DNA from: Phytophthora sp. 'mugwort'
Taxonomy: Eukaryota; Oomycota; Peronosporomycetes; Peronosporales; Peronosporaceae
NCBI GenBank assembly: GCA_033558025.1
Contig: JAUCEF010000001.1
Location: 310,001 to 374,000 of the forward strand
Length of the DNA: 64,000 bases
Reading direction: 5' to 3'
The notes beneath the pieces are model-generated. The model was given only the letters and a program-made list of their open reading frames with translations. It was not told where the DNA came from and searched no databases. The position numbers and the translations under genes are program-made. Below, piece after piece: positions 11,712 through 23,122 of the stretch (positions are counted from its first letter, which is position 1; each line of letters starts with the position of its first letter).

Positions 11712-13211
11712 CACCATTTCCCGGTCAAGTTACAAACTGCAAAGATAAAATGGTATTTTTTGCGCTGTCACAAAAAGTGCATTTTTCATGATTTGCAAAA
11801 ATGGTGGGTATGCTTTTCAGCCAAAATGCAAATCCATATTTCCCATTCCTTTTGGCGGGAACTGTGCGACTCCTTAGCGCCAACCGATCGGCCCGACTAG
11901 TACAGCTTCCGCATTTCACTCATTTTCGCAAATGCCGTCCCTGCCGCACCGGACAAGAAGCAGATCTCATTCGAGCGAACACAAACAAAGGCTCGCGTCG
12001 TCCATGCTTATCAAGAAGGCAAGGACTGGTGAGACATAGCAGCGTCTAATGACGTAAGCTACTTCACAGCTCGTCGGGCGATTCTTGCCGCTGGTCAAGA
12101 GCCCAAGCAACGCGGTGGCCTTCGTCAAGCTTCTGTCAAGATGACCGTGGTGGTCATGAGCAAGATCGAAGAATACTTTGAGGAGGACTGCCGCTACACA
12201 CTGGAGTAGCTGTGCGACCGACTTCGCTCTGACCTGGGGCGTTACAGTGAGCAAGACATCGGTGCACCGTGTGCTTCAAGGTATGTTAATATTTCGACCA
12301 AGCGCTTGCAAATCGAGAAAGCTTCCATGAACTTAAGTACCAACAAGTAAAAGCGCAAGACTTTCGTGAACGAGCTGAACAAGCATATTAAGAAAGGTAA
12401 CATTATTGTTTGTCAGGGCGCGACTATCTTTAACTTGTATTTATCACGAAACGAAGGGTGGTCTCGGGTTGGGGAACGTGCTGTCGTACAACTTCCACCA
12501 TCCCAAGGCAAGAACATGCACGTACTAGGTGGCGTCTCCAGTGGCTCGGGATTGCTCCTGCTGCAAACACATGAAGGCTCAATCCAAAAGGAAGAACATG
12601 CAAGGTTTATGGCTGACCTTTTTAGTGCAGCGTTGCGCTCGGAAGAGACGAAGAGCTTCAACCTGCCATGATCGTCATTGTCACAGACAATGCCCCAGCT
12701 CACAGCGACGTAGACCTGGCGCGACTATCTCGCTGCGAACGGCATCGTCAACCTGAACACGCTTGCGGTGCTTCGCCTGGGACCTTACAGTCCTATGCTA
12801 AACCACATTGATGGGTGCTGGAACTCTTTGAAGGCCAAGATGCGGGTTTTATGGCGGAAAGAAAGCAGGAATTCTTAGTTCGCGGATAAATCGACTCGTA
12901 CACGTTGCACCGGCTGGCATTTATGAAGGAAGCGGTAGCGGTGTCCAAGAGAATCATAACGCGCCGGCTGGATTGGCGCTACGAGCGTCATTGCCTGCAC
13001 CATTGTTTTGCTGCTGAAAGAAGACATGCAGCTAGGTACCTGAAGTGCACTGTAGATACCAATACTGTAGATTAGCAGTTTGGTTGAAAAACGGGAAGGT
13101 GTTTTTTGCAAATCATGAAAACCTGTTTATTTCTTCTCTTGGCCCATCTCCGTTTATCCCAGTTTGCGGGTTGGTCAACAAAAAAACTGGCAACTTGACT
13201 GGGAATTGGTG
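11712..13211 (+). mobile_element. Complete Tc1-like element nested in pogo
   Basis: A 1500-bp unit is flanked on both sides by TA (11710-11711 and 13212-13213), as expected for Tc1/mariner insertion. Terminal inverted repeats are CACCATTTCCCGGTCAAGTT at the left and CACCAATTCCCAGTCAAGTT (reverse complement) at the right, 18 of 20 matching. A second, subterminal pair matches exactly over 19 bases (11783-11801 and the complement of 13103-13121). It interrupts the pogo reading frame, so it arrived later. Confidence 0.85.
11970..12880 (+). pseudogene. Tc1-like (DDE_3) transposase of the nested element
   Basis: The N-terminal helix-turn-helix reads KARVVHAYQEGKDW then DIAASNDVSYFTARRAI (about 11985-12085), with an in-frame stop. 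The DDE region holds FNLYLSRNEGWSRVGERAVV (about 12430-12490), LPPSQGKNMHVLGGVS, the second catalytic Asp in IVIVTDNAPAHSDVD (about 12668-12715), and a degenerate third motif, LGPYSPMLNHIDGCWN (about 12778-12825). The first catalytic Asp region reads CQGATIFN instead of a DET-type motif. At least two stops and two frameshifts make it non-functional, although the element ends are well preserved. Confidence 0.75.
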
Positions 13212-14326
13212 TACATTACATGTGTGCGGGTCTGTATATGGGGCTAATTTCGGTATTCGTAGCTGCGTTTTGGTTTTTTTCTCCCAACCGGAATTTTAAG
13301 GAGTCCAAGACTATTTGGGTGCGCTGGGCTGGTAAAATCAGGACTTTGATGCTTTTGGCTGACTTGGATGGAGTTAAGTACCGTCAGTTTGTCATTTTCG
13401 CGAGCAGCATTTGGAAATTTACGGCAACCTTAAGGTGGGCTGACTTTTTTTTGGACGCGGAGCCACCAATTCTAATTTTCGATTTATTACCAGGCTGGTG
13501 GAATAGCTACATGCCGCTTCAATGTTGAAGTATATCATTTCGTCGTGCGAAAGGACATGCATGTTCCTTTTTTTTATTGCTATGGGATGACTTCTCTGGT
13601 CACTGGACCAAAGAAGTCGTCTTACATACAAGCAAAAATAAAAAAGCGCTCATGAGAGTTTCTAAAAGTGCTACATCGGTCTGCCAACCGGCCCCGACAA
13701 ATTACGCACTCAAGGCTCGCTTGCGCGACTTCTGGGTTGAACATCTACGAGAAAATCACGCCCACACAAAGCGATAAGAATTTTGAGCTTACAGCCCCAG
13801 ATAGGGTGAAGGCGTCGTCTCGATTCGAGCGTGGGAGGGCCTCATTAGGGGATTTTTGAAGCACCGTTTTCCTTGAAAAACGGTAGCATAAAACACGTAA
13901 TGGGGCCCACACATTTTTTTGTGTCGTCCCGCACTTGTTTTGGCTCCCGTCGAGCGGCAAGAGAAGGCCCTCTTACCGTTCATTCGTGTCACTCCAAAAT
14001 CACGTGTGAAACGCAAGACGTATATGATCATGCAGAGCAAGTGCGCGTTTGCCGACTGTCTTGTTGGCGACGAAGATGAACTCGTGGTGACTGCGGGCAC
14101 GCCCAGCACGAAACCAGTGCACCACATGTGCTCCAACACCATCCCCGAAGGCGTGTTAAACGTTCGCGTGTGCTCCCATATCTGTTATGAAGCTCTTGGC
14201 TTGCAGAAGCACGCTCCAAGCTCAGAAGCAGCTCTAGCTACTCACGCCGCCTCAAGCAAACGCATATCAGAAGCAAGGAGCGTCCCAACCAAACCCAAAG
14301 GCGGTGGAAAAGCTAAGCTCAAGTAC

Positions 14327-14368
14327 AGCGGCCTACCCAGAGGGAAAACCCCCTCTGGGTAGGCCGCT
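14327..14368. repeat. Perfect 18-bp inverted repeat
   Basis: The arm AGCGGCCTACCCAGAGGG (14327-14344) and its exact reverse complement (14351-14368) are separated by six bases. It sits inside the accessory protein reading frame and changes the frame. A second perfect hairpin follows directly. Confidence 0.9.
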
Positions 14369-14369
14369 A

Positions 14370-14395
14370 TTTCTAGCAGCGTTCGCTGCTAGAAA
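14370..14395. repeat. Perfect 12-bp inverted repeat
   Basis: TTTCTAGCAGCG (14370-14381) is followed after two bases by its exact complement (14384-14395). It abuts the 18-bp hairpin, and together they look like one inserted double-hairpin of about 70 bp. Confidence 0.9.
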
Positions 14396-15765
14396 CGGCG
14401 AAGCTACGGGCGCCGACAAGAAGGACATGCTTCGGCTGGTGGACAACAAGACCAAAAAGGGTATTAAGAACGCACCAGACGCCAGGGAGCCCCCAGGAAG
14501 CACAAATTTGAGGCACGTGAGGGCGAACATCATCAAGGCGTCCAATAAGTCTATGATGACCATCGCCGCGCGGGGGGGGGGGTCTGGTACGAAATCATCA
14601 GAAGTAGTTGACGATGATCATGAAGTGGACTCTATGTCGGGCGGTAGCAGCAACAGCAATATGGGCGGCGAGGGTGATGAACGCCGCGGCTTGTGCTTGG
14701 TAGCGACGATGAAGTCGATACGCCCGATACTAAACCCCAAAAGTTCTTCTTTACGCCTGCCAATGACTTAGACTTGCTCATGGAGATCCTCAATATCCAA
14801 CCATATGTTGACAAGTACGGATTCGTACCAGCGCGCTATGAGAATGTGACAAAAGATTTAGATGAGCATTGGAAAACAGATATAATTATGCGGACGGTCA
14901 AGGAGCGTTTTTTCCTCCTGGTTAAAGACTTTAAAGCGACGGACTGCGAGTATCGCAAAGAATTGGGGGTTGAAGAGGAGTACACAGAGCACAACCGTTA
15001 CTGCAAGATATCGTCGATGTGATGTGAGATATCAAAACAACGAAGAGAAATAATATTGCGGGGAAGCGAGCAAAAGCTGACCGGCTCGAGTCGGATGATG
15101 AGAAGCTTCGAGAACGAGCACTGAAACATCGATGTCAGCGGCCTCCATCCCACCAAAATGATGGGGGTGACGATGAAGCTAGTGACACGAGTGATGAGCA
15201 TATTTTCTTGGACGGATCGAGCGCTTCATCTTCTACTGACACGCGATCGTCAAATAGCGACACCGGAAGCAAGACGTTTACTGGGCTTACGACGGCTCAA
15301 GTCGATGCAGTTACTGTCAATTTTATTGCGAGACAGAGCTAGCATCAAGACGACGAGTACAAACTTTTCAGCGAAGAGCTTAGCTTTAAACGAGAAATAG
15401 CGGCACAGATAGAAAATCGATGGAAGGAGGAATTTGAGCTTCGCAAATATGAAGTGGAACAGGAAGAGGTAGCACTACGACGAAGCGACATGGAGCTCCG
15501 CAACCAAGAGCTTGCTATTTTCAAGCATCGATTGAACATCCAGCCAACTGTAGATTCAAGCACAGATACCATTATGTGAGGTCCTCTTAGGTGAGGTGGA
15601 GAGCAAGCAGCTACAACTAATTGATCAACCGAGTTTATCGTAACGTTTATTGAATTTAATTAAATGTATTTGCTGATAAAAGAACTATTAGGCTTAACAC
15701 CCGTTCGTACTAAGCATATGAAGCGAAATACTCGTCGAATATTGGCGGTTTGCACCGAAAGAATT

Positions 15766-16768
15766 TTAAGTTATTGGTTCACCGCTGGCAATAGTCACGT
15801 AGTTTGTGAAGAAGACGCCACGTTTGTAAAGCGTTGCAGTTAGTGTGGTAGCAACACGGTGGTGACGCTTGTAGTCCAGAAACGAGAAGTACTTGGTCAC
15901 TTCTCCATACGACCATTCCACCGACACTAGGACTGCGCTCATCGCCTTGTTCAAGTCCTTCTGCGGCGAATTTACTGTACAACCTTTGTATGGGCAGCAG
16001 AAAACATTCGTACAGCCATATGCCGGATCCCCGTAGATTTGTTTGTTGTGGAATGATGGGTTATTCTCGAGCTCCTTCTTTAATCCGCTTTGGTTCAGCA
16101 TGTACAAGCCGTGTCGACGACCATCAACGAAGAGGTACGAGACGATGCCGTCAGGTGTGACCACCATCTGGAATTTCGTGGCGTGGACACGCTTGTGACC
16201 ATTGTACATTGCTTGCTGGTCTTTTGCGTGGGCGACAAATGGATAGGATAGTTCCGTCGATGACCCTCCACACCCCGTCGATGCTTCCGGATTGATTGAC
16301 GCTAATTGCAGCGAAGTATCGGCCCAAATTCTTGACAATTCGCCTTGTGTCAAAGAACAAAAAAAGTTGGCCAGCTTCTCGTCCAGCAACGCTACGACGA
16401 AGTAGAAGGTGTGGAACAAAGTTGCTGACGCTCTTCCGAACATGCCCGCCACGTCAACCCAACGCTTCGGGTACATCAGCCGGCGCAGACGCACACCAAG
16501 TGCCTCTAGCGCGTCGTTGCGAACGCCTTCGCAAGTGCGAATGACCGCAGGGAGCTTTAAGAGCTGTATCAGGAATGATCTCTCCAACGGTGAAACGAAA
16601 CTGGTCCTTTGCTTCTCTGTCCGACATCACCAGGATATCCAAACGAAAATCGGGGACTAGGAGACGTTCTCTGTAGGGGGGATAGACTGGGTGTTCAACC
16701 AGAGCAACACTACATGACGTCGTCATCTGCAGATCAAAATCGCCGCATCGGAGCTGCCCGCCGTGCAC
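15766..16768 (-). pseudogene. Harbinger module 1: PIF/Harbinger-like DDE transposase
   Basis: On the minus strand the N-terminal part (VPDFRLDILVMSDREAKDQF, about 16660-16600) leads into a segment with MYPKRWVDVAGMFGRAS (about 16477-16425). The first catalytic motif VIDGTILSICRP (about 16280-16245) is in a different frame from its surroundings. The second is IYGDPAYG (about 16045-16020). The last acidic position lies in VEWSYGEVTKYFSFLDYK (about 15925-15870). Frameshifts near 16580, 16290 and 16225 make it non-functional. It is tail-to-tail with the Myb-like accessory gene. Terminal repeats were not found convincingly; only GAAGCACCG recurs inverted near 13856 and 16965. Confidence 0.7.
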
Positions 16769-16929
16769 CGGTTGAGTTTGAATCTACCAAGGTTGAAGTT
16801 GCCCACTGGATTATCACTCCATTCCGCACGCAGAGCGATACGGGTCTTCACCACGTAGTTTTGAATGACGGTAGCCTTGAAGCCTGCTGCTCTGTCCGGA
16901 ATACACGTATTAAAATACGGTAACACCAT

Positions 16930-17965
16930 ATGTGTATATTTGCCACGTGATTTCATTTATCGGTGCTTCTGAAAGCCCCTATTGAAACGAGAATTGCAAG
17001 CGGCGAGAGTAAAGGCTTCGAGGCTCTGCTCAGCGATGGTGCTAACTACAATTCGAACGTCGCTTTAGGTGTAGTACATTGTATCTGTACCTGACCTGTC
17101 CACTACAAGCGGAGTATAAAAACATGCCGGACGACCATTTTTCCTGGGAAATGCATAACCATTTGTCGTTTTAAATGCTGTTATATGCCATCGAGTCGGC
17201 CCACAACGCTAGTGTGAACTCCACTGACGTATCAGCTGTAACAGATACATTCTCTTTATAATCCGGCGGCGACAAGTCAGTATGTCAACCACTAGCTGCG
17301 AACAGATTATGTGGACATCATTCCACAAACACGCCCACGTTTGGCTCTTAGACACAAGGCTGCAGCAATTGCGACGACAAAGGGCTCTTCGTCTCCAAAG
17401 TGATGGAGGCTAAACATGGGATAAGGCTCATTGACACTACTACGCTCTTCCTGTGCTACGGGCATGAAGCCGTCGTTCTCACGCATATACTAGATGTTGC
17501 CATTTCTAAATTTGGACGCTCTAATTAGTGGGCTTGGTCTCTGAAATCTATTTTCAGAGTCCAAAAGGGATATCACATTTTTTTTATATACCTGTTAGAA
17601 GCATCACGAATGTACACATCCGGGATAGTGTACAGGTCTCCGTTGACGGAGCGATGTGCACGTACTTAGCAAAGTGCGTACGGTAATTCAAAGCACCCAT
17701 ACAGTCACGGTCTTGGAGACGACTGTGGCGACGGCACTGCGCTTTGGGATTCATCTATACTGGAATTATAGATAGCAGTGTATAGAATTTTACGTCTGTA
17801 GCGTTCATGTGGACTAACTTGCACGGATCATGATTTTTGCGCGCTATTGAAATGATAGGCATAAAATGAACTTGGCAACGCATTGAAGTTTACACTTCGA
17901 CATCCGTATCAGAGCAACACGCCTTCACTATCGCTGTTATTAAGGCCTTCATTGCTGTGCACACT
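16930..17965. other. Gap without recognisable genes
   Basis: No open frame above background and no repeat recognised between the Harbinger module and the hAT remnant. Confidence 0.4.
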
Positions 17966-17967
17966 GG

Positions 17968-19622
17968 GCCGGAGCCAGGACTAAATTGCTGGGGGGGGAG
18001 CCAAGTTAGATGTAGGGTTAACGGGTGATCTTTTGTCGCGGGAAGTATCTTTCAGCTCTGAGTAATTTCTCTCGAGTGGTTTCATAATGGCTTCTGCTCT
18101 TGTCGTTAGACAAAGTTCAAAATCTGCTTCGTTCTGGGCGCGCGCTGTCATGCCGAAGAAAAGGTTGAAGACTGCTAAACTCACGGCCTTCTTCGAGGCT
18201 CCAATCCGCACAGCTAGGAATGCTTCGAATACCAACGAACCAGCCCCCATGTCACTCGATCCAATTTTGTGTACGAGAAGCGAATTAGCATAGACTTGGT
18301 GTGAAGAAAACAACATACCCGCCGATCCTCGCGATTCTTACGTCCATGATTTTGTGAGAGGCGATCCTGCTGATGAACCGCCGAATTTGTTCGTCATAAA
18401 TCAACGTACAGTTGGTCCGAATCCTCATCGAATAGTTCTTGTTGCCTACGCAAAAATGGGAGCGTTTAGACCTGTTCTTCCTGAGTACCCTTGCAGAGAG
18501 TTCGGTGACCGGATGCGCTCGTTCCGTCCACAATAGTTCGATGAATACAGCTGGCTTGAATACTTTCCTCAGACCGATGCTGCATATTGTCTTCACACTG
18601 CTATCTTAGTAGGGAGGTAATGATGGCAGATAAAGGTGTTTCTCTAATAGTGAGCACAATTGGAGTTTTTCGACGATATGGAATAAGGCCGTAGCATTTT
18701 GTAACACCCTACCAGCCAACAGCAATTTAATGTCCTCAAAGATAGCGATCCTTGGACTCGGCGTGGACTGCGTAGCAGAGGTAAAGGGAGACTGAACGTA
18801 CCAATAGCCGATATTCCCGAAGATGTTGGAGGCTGCATACAAGCAAGCCACAACTGTGAGGATGTGTACAAGCCCATTGTATGTGCATTGTAGACGAACT
18901 TGATCGCCGGCTTAGTAAGATCGTGATCGAATTGCTGGAACTGTGTGAAGGCCTGAATTCCCTAAACTCGTTTCGCGGTCCCAGATACTATAGCTTGAAT
19001 TGCCGCTGACTTTTACCCGAATGACGTCAGCGAGAAGCTGGAACAGGTTAAACACGAAGCCGAGCGCTTCCGTAACGCAGCAGTGAAAGATATTCGATTT
19101 GCTGATCTAAAAAATCTAGAGGAGCTGAGCGAGTGCATGGTTAGATCAGGCAATCACATACAATATCCAGTAATCTACCGCGTTATTCAGCTGGCGTGTG
19201 TTCTTCCAGTATCAACAACGAGTTCCGCACGATCGTTTTCAGCGCTGAAGCGGGTGAAGACAAGGCTACAGACAACTATGAGCGATGAGTGGACATCCGA
19301 TCTCATGCTATTTGGCAATAGAACGACATATGTCTGCCATGGTCGAACGTGATTTTGCTTTGGACCGATTCAGTTTGCTCAGTTAACGGCGAACCCCCCT
19401 ATAGTCATTATAATATATCTTACTCTCTCTTTTTACACGCCATAAGCGATCAAAACAGCATATCTGATTTCGCGGTGTGGCGTCCCCATACTTATATAAC
19501 TCATATTTTATGGAGACTATATTACCTGATCATACGACTTCTACATTTTCGGGCGAAGGGTTCAACTCTAGTGGAGGGGGCAGGTGCCCCCCCCCCCCCT
19601 CCTTATTTTGTATAGAGCTCCG
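17968..19622 (+). pseudogene. TTF-zinc-finger hAT transposase remnant
   Basis: Two diagnostic parts are seen. A TTF-type zinc finger precursor region (about 18385-18600) reads PNPHRIVLVAYAKMGAFRP and REFGDRMRSFRPQ, then FDEYSWLEYF and AAYCLH. A hAT dimerisation region (about 19165-19390) reads VIQLACVLPVSTTSSARSFS and ALKRVKTRLQTTMSDEW, then SAMVERDFALDRFSLLSER. Stops and frameshifts fill the segment between them. Possible termini are the CCGGAGC at 17968 and its inverted copy GCTCCGG at about 19616-19622, each next to a G or C run. I could not find a matching 8-bp target duplication, so the ends are tentative. Confidence 0.6.
19587..19599 (+). repeat. Poly-C homopolymer, 13 bases
   Basis: Thirteen consecutive C close to the right end of the hAT remnant. 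A shorter G8 run lies at its left end (about 17991), so the two may be part of degenerate terminal repeats. Confidence 0.85.
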
Positions 19623-19629
19623 GGTCTGT

Positions 19630-21110
19630 GTGCACACCATCACCATTTTCTTCGTGGCCTTTCATGCCGTGCGCTCTTCGAAAAGGCTCGTGACAAAGCG
19701 AGAACCTATAATATTAATGGAGAAACATGATAGCATAAAATGAAGTGACGCTTCTAACATGTAACAGGTGAAATACGATGTGATCATATAGCGACACTTT
19801 CTTAACTGCACTATATACATTTTTAACGGACTTTGATCTTCATAATCGTACATACTTGTACAAAACACAGCTCTCGGGGAAATTTTTGTGGACTGATGTT
19901 CTAAAGTATTCTAAAATATATTATAATCGGCTGTACACAATAACTAGTATTTGATACATTACAAATACACCTTGCTCTAATCATTTATACCTGTAGTGTT
20001 TTGAATCACCCAGGCTAATCTTTCGGAATTATTTAAGGCAAAACATTTCGTCCCAGTAAACCCACTGGGTTTTGCATAGCGTCGTCTTAAAGATTGCAAT
20101 AACGTTCACCTTGAAGATTACTATTAGACCCAGCGGCTTTTGCTGCTGCACACACAGGGTTTGAGAAGTCCGCCGTCGACGAATGGCTTTGAGCAGGAAC
20201 AGCATCTGAGTCGAGTTCGAACGGATAAAATATTCTTAGGCCATTGGGCAATTTCGAGCTCTCCGTTATAATGCAGAAGCCAAGGACGGTATAACTCTTC
20301 GAGCTAAAAAAAATCCCCCACCCTTTTCTATTATTCTTATTGAGGCCCCATATCAGAAATAATTTACGGGAGTGCAGGGCTAGATCGGTCCCTCATTCCT
20401 AGATGCCGACTATCTAAACTTATCGTGGTTACAACGCCCCAATACAGATGATCACCTCGCTGAGAATGCTATTGCTGGAATGCACGCTCAACTAGGAATG
20501 AAAACACGGTACTCGATCACCAGCGGTATACAAACCTAAGTAGTTGCTTCCTCTCACCCTTTGAACGTAATCTGGAATACAAAATCGGAAAAATTTCTAG
20601 TCGCGGGGTGCTTAACTATCGAGAAATTCACTATTGTGCTTTCGTTGTTCTCGCTGCACCCTCACAGACCTGTCCGACTTGCCCATTAAAGCAGCGCGGA
20701 TGAGAAGCTTGGCGATCCACGTGAGTTGATCATATATGTGTTCCAATCTCAAACGATTCCTGCTACATGTACACGCTCTCCATCGTACACATAGTCTCGT
20801 CATCGTAAGCGAAATCATACCCCTCGCCACTCAGAAATCTTCGTCAGTGTGCTTGTCTGTCGTGTTCTCCACTGGTGGATTGAGAGGCTCCGTCACTGAC
20901 TTCCGGTTCGAGGTATGGATGCGTGGCTCAGACGAGTTATTGAAATTACTACAAGTACCAATTGGTGGTACTACCGGCTGTTCCACAAATTCGGTAAAGG
21001 AATAATACCCTTACAGAGGAATGGATAGCCGACGCTATGATTAGCGAGGGGAACATTTGTAGTTGTTTTGCGAGGTGTGGGCTCAAAGCTCACTTTCTAG
21101 TCACAGCCGA
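19630..21110. other. AT-rich gap without recognisable genes
   Basis: Short open frames only, none with similarity I can recognise, and no clear repeats. Confidence 0.4.
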
Positions 21111-21112
21111 AG

Positions 21113-21307
21113 ATGAGCAGCGACAGCTCTAGCGACGACGAGGCATGTTCGGGTCTCGAAGCGCGTATGAAGGTACATATTAGAGCGCAGCGATTTCAGC
21201 AACATCCCGTACTTCTTGACCTGCATGCCAACTTCTTGATGAACCTCGCAGCAATGCCAGTCCAGAAGAATAAAAGGATCATCACATCGAGTGTACGTAA
21301 TTTTTAA
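21113..21307 (+). CDS. Short acidic ORF, unassigned
   Basis: A 64-residue frame starts MSSDSSSDDEACSGLEAR and continues to an apparently non-conserved end. It could be the 5' exon of a decayed gene, since an acidic serine-rich start of this kind is common in transposon accessory proteins. It cannot be extended with confidence. Nothing in its neighbourhood supports a function. Confidence 0.2.
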   Translation: MSSDSSSDDEACSGLEARMKVHIRAQRFQQHPVLLDLHANFLMNLAAMPVQKNKRIITSSVRNF

Positions 21308-21462
21308 GGGTGTTTGATTTTTTTATCGTTACTAAAGAAAGCACCAAGTCGTGCCGCTCCAACATGCAAGGGGGGGCTACGTGCCACCGCTATTTTCTTT
21401 TGCCATAGACTCTATTAAGCGGTAGGCACGTTACGCAGAATTGCGCGTTGACACCGTTGCGT

Positions 21463-21885
21463 CTACAGGAAGTAGGTGACAACAGCGGCGGTCACAGCAG
21501 CCACGCTGCCAGCAGCCACCGAAGCGGCGCCGGACGAGCCCGAGGCTGAAGCCGAATCGGACGACTCAGACGCAGCCGTGGAGCCCGAGGTGGTGGGTTC
21601 CGACGAGCCCGAGGTCGTGGTGGTGCCGCTCGATCCTGAGGTCGGGGTCGTGGCACCCGTGGAGCCCGAGGACGTGCCAACCGTGGTTGTGCCCACAGCC
21701 GAGCCGGTGGTGGAGCCGGTCGTGGTCGTTGTCTCGGTCGTGGGAGCGGTAGCAGCCGAGCCGGTCGTCGATGCTGCCGCAGAGGTGGCAGCGGCCGACG
21801 CGGCGGTCGAAGCAGCCGTAGATGCGTCCTGGGCGGCAGCGACGGCGATGACAAGAGCAGCAGCTAGGAAGCCGAAGACCTTCAT
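21463..21885 (-). CDS. Small secreted Ser/Thr/Ala-rich, probably GPI-anchored protein
   Basis: It has 140 residues with no intron. The ATG at 21885 starts a clear signal peptide (MKVFGFLAAALVIAVAAAQD). The whole mature part is low complexity: TAAS repeats, then TTT, TTS and GSS runs typical of heavily O-glycosylated mucin-like proteins. The last 20 residues are small and hydrophobic and end AAVVTYFL, which looks like a GPI attachment signal. It probably sits in the cell wall or on the plasma membrane surface. The gene at 23123-23584 has the same architecture. There is no RXLR or CRN-type motif, so I do not call it an effector. The start is supported by an excellent initiator about 75-90 bases upstream. 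Confidence 0.8.
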   Translation of the reverse strand: MKVFGFLAAALVIAVAAAQDASTAASTAASAAATSAAASTTGSAATAPTTETTTTTGSTTGSAVGTTTVGTSSGSTGATTPTSGSSGTTTTSGSSEPTTSGSTAASESSDSASASGSSGAASVAAGSVAAVTAAVVTYFL

Positions 21886-21960
21886 GATACTTGGTGGGGT
21901 TGGAGTGGGGTGGGGTTGGAGTGGGGTGGGGTGGTGTGGTAAGCTGCTTGGCAGTAGTTG

Positions 21961-21977
21961 GCAAAAGTGGGAATGAG
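21961..21977 (-). promoter_or_regulatory. Oomycete initiator element of the secreted-protein gene
   Basis: Minus-strand CTCATTCCCACTTTTGC is a near-ideal match to the oomycete initiator consensus (GCTCATTYYNCAWTTT). It lies about 76 bases before the ATG at 21885. The intervening leader is made of CCAACCCC repeats. Confidence 0.6.
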
Positions 21978-22275
21978 GAGCTGCCAGCAGCGGCGTCCCT
22001 CTGAGAATTGAGCCCTCACGCACCGCACGGTGCGTACTGTACTCTCGCGTTGCGACCGACCGACAAGCAGACGTTGCAAGGATCTGCGGCCTTCGTCATC
22101 GTGGCGTCGAAGTCGGTACTATGTGTCTATAAACTGATTACAGTAGTACTGTATAGTAAAACCAAGTGTTGATAATTGAGGTTTTGCTAAGCCGCCAGCT
22201 TCAAGTTGGTTCGCACAAGACTTGTGCTGCCGGCTGACGAGCTGTCGAAGATGTTTCGTCGCTTGCGTCGGGCGC

Positions 22276-22710
22276 TCATGACTTCGCGAGATCGATGTAG
22301 ACATTGTGGACATTGCGACATTCTTCCTCAGTCGCCGAACGGCCGGCGTAAGGAATAGAAATCGATTTGGCGGCAGCTTGGACGAAATGTGCTTTGCGCA
22401 TTCGTCCGTGGGCTGGAGGCGTCCGGTTGTCGTCTTCTACGCTGGCTGCGTGCCCGCCAATCGCGAGATGTTTTTTGGCATTTGTGCGGCGTGATGCCCA
22501 CCGGCTGGCGGCGGCCGTCCACACACTCGCGGTACGTACTGGTACAGCACATGCGTATGTTGCACTGTGTGGTCCCGTACATATCGACAGACGATGCTCG
22601 GCGCATCGATACGCTAATTTTTACTGGCTTGGCAAACCAGGCGTACCATCACAACACGACACACGACTGGTACGTGTCCTAAAGGCTACTGTACATAGCC
22701 TTTTTAAATA
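22276..22710. other. Unassigned open region between the two secreted-protein genes
   Basis: Overlapping frames of 90-115 residues occur on both strands (for example plus 22389-22682 and minus 22328-22606). None has a motif I recognise, and open frames on opposite strands suggest GC-biased non-coding DNA or an old gene remnant. Confidence 0.2.
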
Positions 22711-23122
22711 GAGTCTACGTCTTAAGCCAGGGCGAATTCAGCCATCGTTGACTCACACCGCACGCGAATCAATCACTGTATTATAATATTTTATCGGGAG
22801 GTTATAATATTGGTCGTGCGACACGGAAACCTTCACGAATCCCTACGTTTCCCATAAAAACATCCGCAAGCTCCTGAATATTAGCACCGAGTTATTAGTA
22901 AAGCATTGCATTCAATGGGACCTCATATTGGATCTCTGATACACATTGATTCAGTAATGTGAAATGTAGCCAGTTGAACAAACATGGAATAATCGTGCGT
23001 CGAGATTTAGCCGTCGTGGCGATTATGCAAAGCTACCTCAAGCTAAGGAACTGTACGAAAAATTCATTGCAACCACACACTTGTCATGTCGTGTGAGGGA
23101 TCATGCGTTCGTATCTTCCCCA

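Larger units (their letters stand above)
11130..13860 (+). pseudogene. pogo/Tigger-like transposase split by a nested Tc1-like element
   Basis: The left part (about 11400-11700) encodes a CENP-B/Tc5-type helix-turn-helix: KWVDDLRKEGVPISTKM, then GWRRAFKARLRLSMR and a DDE start at VYNADQTGG (about 11676-11702). The right part resumes at about 13270 with KESKTIWVRWAGK, MLLADLDG, then DDFSGHWTKEV (about 13583-13615), SVCQPAPTNYALKARLRDFW (about 13674-13733) and a decayed tail. The 11712-13211 segment between them is a complete Tc1-like element. With it removed, the frame reads through. The TG-GTGG...TCGTAG arrangement also suggests a small intron at the insertion site. Later frameshifts near 13510-13560 show that the pogo copy is dead independently of the insertion. 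Confidence 0.75.
13919..15579 (+). pseudogene. Harbinger module 1: zinc/Myb-like accessory protein
   Basis: Three parts lie in order. First, a Cys/His cluster (KCAFADCLV at about 14038, then HHMCSN and VCSHICYE up to about 14190) suggests a zinc-binding domain. Second, a Myb/SANT-like trihelix segment (DLLMEILNIQPYVDKYGF to KERFFLLVKDFK, about 14770-14940). Third, a charged coiled-coil tail (FKREIAAQIENRWKEEFELR to LRNQELAIFKHRLN, about 15380-15540) ends at TGA 15577. Frames change at about 14345-14395, where a hairpin insertion sits, at about 14690 and at about 15020-15340. It converges on the minus-strand Harbinger transposase 190 bp away, as accessory Myb-like genes of PIF/Harbinger elements do. 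Confidence 0.6.

Noticed and set aside
13850..16975. Terminal inverted repeats of Harbinger module 1
   Set aside because: Only GAAGCACCG (9 bases) recurs inverted; too short to claim.
17960..19640. 8-bp hAT target duplication around the TTF-hAT remnant
   Set aside because: Flanking octamers do not match whichever terminus I choose.
21476..21976. Plus-strand acidic Val/Glu-rich ORF
   Set aside because: Antisense shadow of the Ser/Thr-rich secreted protein.
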